Shown in pieces: positions 1 through 6,328 of a stretch of DNA of 13,378 nt. The notes below the pieces were generated by a model. It saw nothing but the letters and a program-made list of their open reading frames with translations. It searched no databases and was not told the DNA's origin. A program made the position numbers and the translations under genes. The stretch comes from Verrucomicrobiales bacterium (lineage in GTDB: Bacteria; Verrucomicrobiota; Verrucomicrobiia; Verrucomicrobiales; DEV007): the NCBI GenBank assembly GCA_002708885.1, contig PAPL01000033.1, forward strand, positions 22,416 to 35,793, in the 5' to 3' direction. Positions within the stretch are counted from its first letter, which is position 1, and each line of letters opens with the position of its first letter.

Positions 1-33
1 CTCAAAATTGGTTGTTTACGACAAAATACAGAA

Positions 34-62
34 TTGGCAAGAAACCTCATTATGAGTATATT
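34..62 (+). promoter_or_regulatory. Candidate sigma70-type promoter for the DUF1552 operon
   Basis: A -35-like TTGGCA (34-39) and a -10-like TATATT (57-62) are separated by exactly 17 bases. Each matches the consensus hexamer at five of six positions. Transcription would start near 69 and give a leader of about 25 bases before the ATG at 95. It sits upstream of the first gene of a co-directional three-gene group. The region is AT-rich, so a chance match is possible, and promoter consensus in this phylum is not well established. Confidence 0.4.
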
Positions 63-94
63 TGTTAGGTAGTTTCTATTAATATTAAAATACA

Positions 95-1351
95 ATGAAA
101 ATGGAAAGACGACGTTTTTTAAAGGGTGCAGGAGTCGCAATCGCATTGCCTATGATGGAATCCCTGATGCCGAAAGCAAAGGGAGCCGTTAATAAAAAAC
201 CGGTCAGAAGATTTGTATGCCTCTCTAACAATTATGGTGTCTATCAGAAAGCTTTCTTTCCGGATCCCAAGCAGGTCGGGAAAAACTATGACATGCCTGA
301 GACCCTCAAACCTCTTGAAAAGCACCGTAAAAACTTCACAACTTTTTCTAATCTGGATCACGGCTTCACGGGTGGTCATCAGGGAGTTCCTGTGTTTCTC
401 AGCGGGGTACGTCCAATCCTAGCTCATAATTATGAGGAGGGAAATATCAGTCTGGACCAAAAACTAGCTGAATACCACGGTGCTGCAACACGGTTCCCCT
501 CAATGACTCTCGGCGTCAGAGAGCGCAATTTATTAAGCTTTACCCGTACCGGCGTCCAAGTGCCCAACATCAGTATGCAGCAAGCCTACCGTGCCATGTT
601 TTTTGAGGACAGCGCGGAAAAGAAAATCTCCCAAGCAGAGCGGTTCAAAAGACAGAATAGTATTCTCGATGTCGTCATGGAACAGGCCAAGTCATTGAAT
701 AAGGAACTCGGAAAGCAGGATCAGGAGAAACTCGAAGAATATCTTGGTTCAGTGCGTAGCCTTGAGAAAAAAATCTCTCAGCAAGAGCCCTGGCTTAATA
801 AGCCCAAACCAAAGACAGATGTGACTGAACCTAAACCAGGAAATGGGACAGAGGAACAGCTCAAAGCCATGATTGAAATTATTGCACTGGCTCTTCAAAC
901 CGACTCGACCCGAGCAATTACATGCTCTAGTGGGTTTGCCAACGGCGATTTCGGACTCAACGGAGGTTACCATGGTTTCTCACATCATGGAGAACGAGAC
1001 GAGCCAGTAGCGGCACTGAAAAAAATCGAAAGATTCCAAATCTCCATGATGTCTTACCTGATTGACCTGTTAAAGGATCAGGAAGACCCTATTAATGGAG
1101 GCACTCTATTCGACAACACTGCAATTCTTTACGGTTGCGGCATGGCGGCTGGAACCCACCAAACGAAAAATCTTCCTCTCGTTTTGGCCGGTGGCGGCTT
1201 CAAGCATGGGGAACATAAAGTTTACCCAATGCCAGATCCGGAAAGAGTCCCCGCTGCGAATTTATTACTCTCAATACTTCAACAAAGCGGCCTGGAAATA
1301 GACCGTTTCGGCTCAAGTACTGGCTCGCTGACTGGTCTTGAGTGGTCATGA
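95..1351 (+). CDS. Tat-exported DUF1552 protein
   Basis: This 418-residue protein is recognisable as DUF1552, a family typical of Planctomycetota and Verrucomicrobiota and of unknown biochemical activity. The N-terminus has a twin-arginine signal (R5-R6-R7-F-L-K, then a hydrophobic stretch GAGVAIALPMM), so it should be exported folded, probably with a cofactor or metal. Family landmarks are DHGFTGGHQG (88-97), a helical charged segment (about 180-230), YHGFSHHGE (292-300, histidine-rich) and DNTAILYGCGMAAG followed by NLPLVLAGGG (340-368). The length is usual for the family. The C-terminal third parallels the DUF1501 proteins in this window (DNTxxxxG...LAGGG...LL at the end), which suggests remote homology to the alkaline-phosphatase-like fold; that is inference. 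The next gene's likely start is 58 bases downstream on the same strand, and the DUF1552 + DUF1592 pairing is typical, so the two products probably act together in the envelope. ATG at 101 is an alternative start that also keeps the Tat motif. Confidence 0.88.
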   Translation: MKMERRRFLKGAGVAIALPMMESLMPKAKGAVNKKPVRRFVCLSNNYGVYQKAFFPDPKQVGKNYDMPETLKPLEKHRKNFTTFSNLDHGFTGGHQGVPVFLSGVRPILAHNYEEGNISLDQKLAEYHGAATRFPSMTLGVRERNLLSFTRTGVQVPNISMQQAYRAMFFEDSAEKKISQAERFKRQNSILDVVMEQAKSLNKELGKQDQEKLEEYLGSVRSLEKKISQQEPWLNKPKPKTDVTEPKPGNGTEEQLKAMIEIIALALQTDSTRAITCSSGFANGDFGLNGGYHGFSHHGERDEPVAALKKIERFQISMMSYLIDLLKDQEDPINGGTLFDNTAILYGCGMAAGTHQTKNLPLVLAGGGFKHGEHKVYPMPDPERVPAANLLLSILQQSGLEIDRFGSSTGSLTGLEWS

Positions 1352-1409
1352 GGCAACGCAAATAATAAAAACCGCTTCAAATGCAGGAAGAAAAGCAAAA
1401 CTGCTTATC

Positions 1410-4400
1410 ATGATTCTTTCATTAAAGCGCACACTACCAATCATAGTTTATACGCTCTGTTTGCAGGCGCATGCGGACGAATCTCTAAAAAATCTAGTCC
1501 CCTTTTTAAGTCAGCATTGCTTTGAATGCCACGGAGCACAGAAACAAAAAGGTGATATTCGGCTGGACACGCTAGGCAGGGATCTTACTAGGCATGAGAA
1601 TCTGGAAATCTGGCAAGGTGTCCTTGACCAGCTCAATCTGGGAGAAATGCCACCCAAAAAACAGCCCCAGCCTTCCCGCGCAGAGGTTACGCCGATAGTC
1701 AAAACTTTGAGTAAATCTCTCAAATTGGCTTACGAAAAGGCCCATAGCACTGGCGGTCAAACCGTTTTACGTCGTCTGAATAGACAAGAATTACGCAACA
1801 CATTTCGAGACCTTCTTCATTTGAATGGAGCAGAATATCGTCCCGGAGCAGCGGGGTCCAGACTAGTGGATAACAATGGTAACGGCAGTGTGGAGCGTAC
1901 TGGTAATGATCCTTTGCGTTTCTTTCCTGAAGATGAAGAAGAGGAAGGGTTTTTCAATATTGGGGACAAGCTGGTCATGTCTGACTTTTATCTGAAGCTG
2001 GTTCTGGGTGCTGTAGAAGAGGTTTTAACACAAGCCACTCGTCTTGAAGCCAAACCTAAAATTGAAACCCGAAAAATCGCAGGGCATTTAATTAAGGACA
2101 AAGGCGGACATATAATCGAATCCGTATCCCGCACATTAAACCCCTCTTATGACATGATGGCCACTGGCTATGAACGTTTCGGGCGGCTCGCCCCAACTGA
2201 GATCAGAGGAGGTGTAGGTACCGCTACTCGATACCGCATTACCTTGGAGGCTTCTGCACATAACAAGGATCATCCTTGGGGCGAATTGTTCAAGCTCAAA
2301 GAAGAGGATCCTTTTCAGCTGTGCCTCAATATTGCAGACACCAAAAACGGCGGTATTGCCGGGCCAACCTCGACACTACTTAAACTTTGGTCCATACCCG
2401 ATGATGGCAGGAAACACACCTTCACCCATGAAGTCTGGATCGACAAGACATGGACTCCTTGGATCGGATGGGAAAACGGACCCTGGGATCGGGCATTCCG
2501 CGCAGAGGTGATTGTAGAGAAAACAATGCCAAATGAATATAGCCCACGGCCGGACAAAAAAATCAATAAAGAGGCACACGATAAATGGCCGATAAAAATG
2601 GCCGAGAAGCTATTTAAAAATGGATACCCGGGTCCTCATATTCGTATCCACAGCCTGACACTTGAGCCAATAATGGATGCATGGCCACCCAAAAGTCATA
2701 CTGCTCTCTATGGTAGCGGATCAGGCGAAGAGGATGAAATACGAAAACTCATGACCAATTTTGCATCACGTGCATTTCGAAAACCGGTCAGTAAGAAAAT
2801 GGTCGAACCGTACATACAAATGGTCCTTAAGCAGCAAGTCGAACCTGTCGTTACATTGCCAGGTGGAATTAAAGACTTAAGATACCTAGTATATAAAGGT
2901 CTATGGGAAAAACTGCCGGAGTTCGACAAGCTCACGCCTGTTGCCCAAGGCAAGCTACCAAAGGGCCTCATAGACATCGGTGTTTCCGGAATGAAGGAAC
3001 AATTCGGTATGGTGTTTACCGGCAAACTCAGTGCACCAAAGGCAGGGAACTATGTCTTTGAAATCGCCTCGGATGATGGGGCCAGAGTTCTGGTCGGCAA
3101 ACAAAAAGCCATTGAGCATGACGGGTTACACGGAGCCCAGCTGAAAAAAAACACCCTGAAACTCGAGGCTGGTGAACATGATCTGCGTGTTGAATACTTT
3201 GGCTATGGCCAGCCCAATAGCTTCCGGGCCGGCTGGGGTGGATCTGGCATGGCTCATACCAAACTTTCAGTCCAAGGCCTTCATGACAATTCCAAGAACC
3301 TAAAGAAAGATAATGAAATTCCCCCACTGATCCGTGCAATGCAGGACGGATATGCCGCGATGCTTTGCTCGCCACAGTTTCTTTATTTTCAAGAAAAACC
3401 AGGCCGTCTTGATGAGTTTGGCATTGCAAACCGCATGAGTTATTTCCTCTGGTCCTCAATGCCCGATGAAACACTTTTTAATCTGGCTCATGAAGGTAAG
3501 TTAAGTGATCCGGCTATACGCACACAGCAGGTAGAACGCATGCTCAAGGCCGTAAAGGCGCAAGCCTTTATACGCCATTTCCCCTCGGCATGGCTACGCC
3601 TCGACAAGCTAGGTGACATGCCTCCTTCGGGCGGAGACTACCAATTTTATAAAAACCTAAGAGTTGAACCCATGCTAGCTAGGCAGGTCACAATGTATTT
3701 TGAGGAAATACTCAAGGCTAATGGGCGCATCGAGGAATTTATCGACTCTGATTACACATACATGAATCAGACCCTAGCAAAATGGATTTACAGAAGAGAA
3801 GGGATCCGTGGCGAAAGGTTACGTAGAGTATCACTCAATGATCCAAAGCGTGGCGGTATTTTCACTCAACCTGGAATCATGACAGCAACAGCAAATGGAG
3901 TCGAAACCTCACCGGTAATTCGTGGAGTTTGGGTACTGGAAAATGTTTTGGGAACCCCGCCTCCTCCGCCTCCTCCGGATGTCGAACCTCTACCAACGAA
4001 TACTAGAGAAGCTACCAGTGTGAGGGAACTGTTAAAAATGCATCGGAAAAATGAAGCCTGTTACAGCTGTCACGTTAAGATTGATCCAATGGGCTTTGCA
4101 TTCGAAAATTTTGATGTTGTCGGAAGGTGGCGCGATAAGTACAGGCGTGCCCGAGAGCCAATTGACACCTCAGCGATTATGGCCAATGGCAGAGAAGTCG
4201 CTGACATCGTTGAATTCAAGAAAATGCTACTTGAACGTAAAGACCTTGTTACCCGTTGTCTCACCAACAAAATGCTTACTTATGCGACAGGCCGCAAACT
4301 TGAGGCTAGTGACCGCGGAGAAGTTGATCTGATCACGAAAAAATTAAGTCACAAAGAAAACAGGCTCCGCGATCTAGTTAAGCTTGTAGTCGAGAGTAAG

Positions 4401-4418
4401 ATATTTCTGAACAAGTAA
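1410..4418 (+). CDS. Secreted PSCyt1/DUF1587-1595-PA14-1592-1588-1585 cytochrome-like protein
   Basis: A 1002-residue protein with the full planctomycete-type cytochrome domain string. The ATG at 1410 is preferred because it gives a Sec signal peptide (MILSLKRTLPIIVYTLCLQAHA). The frame is open back to a TTG at 1338 inside the previous gene, but that adds a polar 24-residue extension. Numbered from 1410: PSCyt1 with a haem-type CFECH (37-41); DUF1587 around LNRQELRNTFRDLL (123-136); a long less-conserved region (140-440); DUF1595 (about 443-476); a PA14-like beta-sandwich (about 481-621) with FEIASDDGARVLV; DUF1592 (about 666-796); DUF1588 (about 811-911) with the family's proline run GTPPPPPPPD and a second CYSCH (884-888); and DUF1585 (about 931-998). 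PA14 domains often bind carbohydrate. Two c-type haems in the periplasm and partnership with the upstream DUF1552 protein are inferred. The reaction is unknown. Confidence 0.9.
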   Translation: MILSLKRTLPIIVYTLCLQAHADESLKNLVPFLSQHCFECHGAQKQKGDIRLDTLGRDLTRHENLEIWQGVLDQLNLGEMPPKKQPQPSRAEVTPIVKTLSKSLKLAYEKAHSTGGQTVLRRLNRQELRNTFRDLLHLNGAEYRPGAAGSRLVDNNGNGSVERTGNDPLRFFPEDEEEEGFFNIGDKLVMSDFYLKLVLGAVEEVLTQATRLEAKPKIETRKIAGHLIKDKGGHIIESVSRTLNPSYDMMATGYERFGRLAPTEIRGGVGTATRYRITLEASAHNKDHPWGELFKLKEEDPFQLCLNIADTKNGGIAGPTSTLLKLWSIPDDGRKHTFTHEVWIDKTWTPWIGWENGPWDRAFRAEVIVEKTMPNEYSPRPDKKINKEAHDKWPIKMAEKLFKNGYPGPHIRIHSLTLEPIMDAWPPKSHTALYGSGSGEEDEIRKLMTNFASRAFRKPVSKKMVEPYIQMVLKQQVEPVVTLPGGIKDLRYLVYKGLWEKLPEFDKLTPVAQGKLPKGLIDIGVSGMKEQFGMVFTGKLSAPKAGNYVFEIASDDGARVLVGKQKAIEHDGLHGAQLKKNTLKLEAGEHDLRVEYFGYGQPNSFRAGWGGSGMAHTKLSVQGLHDNSKNLKKDNEIPPLIRAMQDGYAAMLCSPQFLYFQEKPGRLDEFGIANRMSYFLWSSMPDETLFNLAHEGKLSDPAIRTQQVERMLKAVKAQAFIRHFPSAWLRLDKLGDMPPSGGDYQFYKNLRVEPMLARQVTMYFEEILKANGRIEEFIDSDYTYMNQTLAKWIYRREGIRGERLRRVSLNDPKRGGIFTQPGIMTATANGVETSPVIRGVWVLENVLGTPPPPPPPDVEPLPTNTREATSVRELLKMHRKNEACYSCHVKIDPMGFAFENFDVVGRWRDKYRRAREPIDTSAIMANGREVADIVEFKKMLLERKDLVTRCLTNKMLTYATGRKLEASDRGEVDLITKKLSHKENRLRDLVKLVVESKIFLNK

Positions 4419-4455
4419 TATGCCATTTTGGAGCAAGGAGCATCATTCCCAATTC

Positions 4456-5295
4456 ATGAAATATTTAATTTTATTATTAACAGGTGCAGTACTGACCTTT
4501 TCTAAGGCCAAGGGTCAGACACCTAAATTGGAAGTTTCACCAATACCAAAAGGGAAACTTATGGCTTTTGAACCCGGCTTTTCAAAATACATTAATGTGT
4601 TTGGTGTCCATGTATTTGGTACTAAAAGGACGCCGGACTCAAAGATCATTCATGCTGCTACTGTACTTGCAGAATATCTAGATAATGACGAGGATGGTAA
4701 ACCAGACAATCTGAAAGTCGTAGATGCTTTAAGTTCTCGGGACGCCTATTTGGAAATCTTCGCAAATGAACGCGAACTGGAAAGGGTGCATAAAAGAGGG
4801 AAACACTTCGAAGAGGGTTTTCATTATGGAATCTCACAGTTCGTGGAAGAAACAAACCCGGGAAATGGTAGATTCGATGCGACTCTTGAAGAGGTTTTCC
4901 ACCTCATCACCCACCACGGATATGGGAACGCTTATCCAAGGATCTTTGGTGTCCGATCGGGTACCGAAATTGCAAAGTGTTTGGATTTGGCCCGTAAAGG
5001 GCATTTTGTTCATGTGCCCAATTCGTATCCGGAGGGGGCCTGGTTCACTTACGATGACAAGAGTTGTGAGTACGGTTGTATGATTACGGAATATATCTAC
5101 TGGGCAATGACTTCTATGCTGGGTGCACAGAAATCAATCCACAGGCAAGGGGAAATTGCACACGAATGGCGCCTCCCAACGCGTGAACTTGTTAGAAAAG
5201 GTGATCCTGATGTCTATAAATTGTTGATTGACCCTAGGTATAAATTTCCAAAGAAACTACCTGATGGAAAATATAAACTGAAAATATCAGATTAG
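4456..5295 (+). CDS. Secreted protein of unknown function with EF-hand-like loop and His cluster
   Basis: I do not recognise a named family. The ATG at 4456 gives a clear signal peptide (MKYLILLLTGAVLTFSKAKGQ) and a 279-residue precursor. An in-frame ATG at 4420, two bases after the previous stop, would add 12 polar residues ahead of it. An AAGGAG at 4435-4440 lies 15 bases before 4456, which is far for a ribosome binding site. Visible features numbered from 4456 are an acidic DNDEDGKPDN loop (76-85) resembling a calcium-binding EF-hand or dockerin loop, EEVFHLITHHGYG (145-157) with three histidines and two glutamates that could bind metal, and a C-x3-C pair (204, 208) followed by TEYIYWAMTS. 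Acid and histidine clusters of this sort suggest a calcium-stabilised metalloprotein, perhaps hydrolytic, but no canonical HExxH is present. It is co-directional with and close to the two preceding genes, so probably in their operon. Confidence 0.8.
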   Translation: MKYLILLLTGAVLTFSKAKGQTPKLEVSPIPKGKLMAFEPGFSKYINVFGVHVFGTKRTPDSKIIHAATVLAEYLDNDEDGKPDNLKVVDALSSRDAYLEIFANERELERVHKRGKHFEEGFHYGISQFVEETNPGNGRFDATLEEVFHLITHHGYGNAYPRIFGVRSGTEIAKCLDLARKGHFVHVPNSYPEGAWFTYDDKSCEYGCMITEYIYWAMTSMLGAQKSIHRQGEIAHEWRLPTRELVRKGDPDVYKLLIDPRYKFPKKLPDGKYKLKISD

Positions 5296-5312
5296 ATTTT
5301 TCATACTAAGAA

Positions 5313-6176
5313 TCATATCCCAATTAACAAATTATCAATGAGCTGACTGGTATCCTCTAATGATTTGTCACTACCTTCTCGGGTGGCCCATCCTGAAAAT
5401 CTTATCTCATGTAAAGCGGTACGTACCTTGTCCCAGTCAACGTCACCTTCACCGAGACGGCAGAACCCATTCTTTTTTCCCCAATCTTTCACATCAAGCT
5501 TAACGGTACGGTTACCAAGAGTGCGTATCCAGTCTTCGGCGGGGGCAAATTTTTGCATGTTGCCAATATCAAAATATGCACCGACCCAGGGACTGTCAAA
5601 TTCATCAATGTAGTCTCTGAACTTTTCCGGACTCTCACAAAAACCGTTCCAGACAGTCTCAATTAAAACTCTAACTCCAAGCCTCGATGCCAGAGGAATC
5701 ACAGCCCGTACCTGCTCAATGGAACGTTCCCATACATGATCATGGGTTTCATTAGCACCTCCGACCTTTCCCGGGACAAGAAGTACAGAAGATCCTCCCA
5801 GTAAATGACAATTCATTAGAGCATTCTCAAGATTCTTCCTTCCCTTCTCACGGACTTCGGGTCTCGGATCACTTAATCGGACAGACCAATGTCCACCATT
5901 AACGAGTCCATGGACTCGGATGCCTGTCTTTTTAGCCGCTGCCCTGTAAGCCTCAGCTTGCGCAGAATTCCCGCTTTCAACTCCATCATACCCAAGCCCT
6001 TTGAGCCGGAGAAAAAAATCTTCAACGGATTCCCCTCCTCTTTTACCACCTTTTAATGCTTTATATATTCGCCCTTTAAAATTCGCTTTTTTACTTGAAT
6101 TCTCCAAGCCGGAAGCCGCTAACGGAACAGAAGTTAAGGAGATGCTAGAACATTTAAGAAAGGATCGACGATTCAT
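5313..6176 (-). CDS. Tat-exported sugar phosphate isomerase/epimerase-like TIM barrel protein
   Basis: A 287-residue protein of the xylose-isomerase-like TIM barrel (AP endonuclease 2) superfamily. The N-terminus RRSFLKCSS followed by SISLTSVPLAASG is a twin-arginine signal, so it probably acts outside the cytoplasm, as many verrucomicrobial and planctomycete homologues appear to. Landmarks are LGYDGVESG (61-69), LIETVWNGF with E173, YFDIGN with D203, KLDVKDW with D228 and a terminal ATREG with E267. In characterised epimerases of this superfamily four residues of this kind (Glu, Asp, His, Glu) hold the catalytic divalent metal. Here the usual His appears to be Asp228. The likely role is isomerisation or epimerisation of a free sugar; the substrate is unknown. 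The gene converges on the preceding gene with 17 bases between stop codons and is divergent from the next module, so it is a separate transcription unit. No Shine-Dalgarno is visible upstream. Confidence 0.85.
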   Translation of the reverse strand: MNRRSFLKCSSISLTSVPLAASGLENSSKKANFKGRIYKALKGGKRGGESVEDFFLRLKGLGYDGVESGNSAQAEAYRAAAKKTGIRVHGLVNGGHWSVRLSDPRPEVREKGRKNLENALMNCHLLGGSSVLLVPGKVGGANETHDHVWERSIEQVRAVIPLASRLGVRVLIETVWNGFCESPEKFRDYIDEFDSPWVGAYFDIGNMQKFAPAEDWIRTLGNRTVKLDVKDWGKKNGFCRLGEGDVDWDKVRTALHEIRFSGWATREGSDKSLEDTSQLIDNLLIGI

Positions 6177-6328
6177 GTGGTAAAGTATGTTTTGTTTAGT
6201 GTGAGAATATTAGCCAAAAAAGCATTAATAATACAAGTAGTAGCTTCTCCATCAAAGGATTTCCCTTGCTCATGAGCTTAGAAAATAGAAAATATGATCA
6301 CATATTCACCGTTACTGATTAAACTTTG
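6177..6328. promoter_or_regulatory. Divergent intergenic region with weak promoter candidates
   Basis: These 152 AT-rich bases separate two divergently transcribed genes and must hold promoters for both. On the minus strand a TTGTAT (complement of 6231-6236) and a TAATAT (complement of 6207-6212) are 18 bases apart and lie at a sensible distance from the start at 6176. On the plus strand a TATGAT (6293-6298) resembles a -10 box, but no -35 fits at 16-18 bases. A perfect 10-base palindrome, GCTCATGAGC (6268-6277), could be an operator but is short enough to occur by chance. No open reading frame or RNA gene is apparent. Confidence 0.3.

Noticed and set aside
1393..1406. Small hairpin AAGCA-AAAC-TGCTT three bases before the start at 1410
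   Set aside because: Only five base pairs; expected by chance in AT-rich sequence, with no sign of a riboswitch or terminator.
1338..1409. TTG start giving a 24-residue longer DUF1592-type protein overlapping the DUF1552 gene
   Set aside because: The extension is polar and would bury the signal peptide; ATG 1410 puts the basic and hydrophobic segments at the N-terminus.
3028..3474. 148-codon open frame on the minus strand within the DUF1592-type gene
   Set aside because: It lies wholly inside a clearly conserved gene (PA14 and DUF1592 regions), shows no recognisable domain and starts and ends without its own signals; it is a shadow frame.
3957..3977. Seven-proline run encoded by a CCT/CCG repeat as a possible repeat-mediated variable site
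   Set aside because: A proline run after GT is a normal feature of DUF1588 and is not evidence of repeat expansion.
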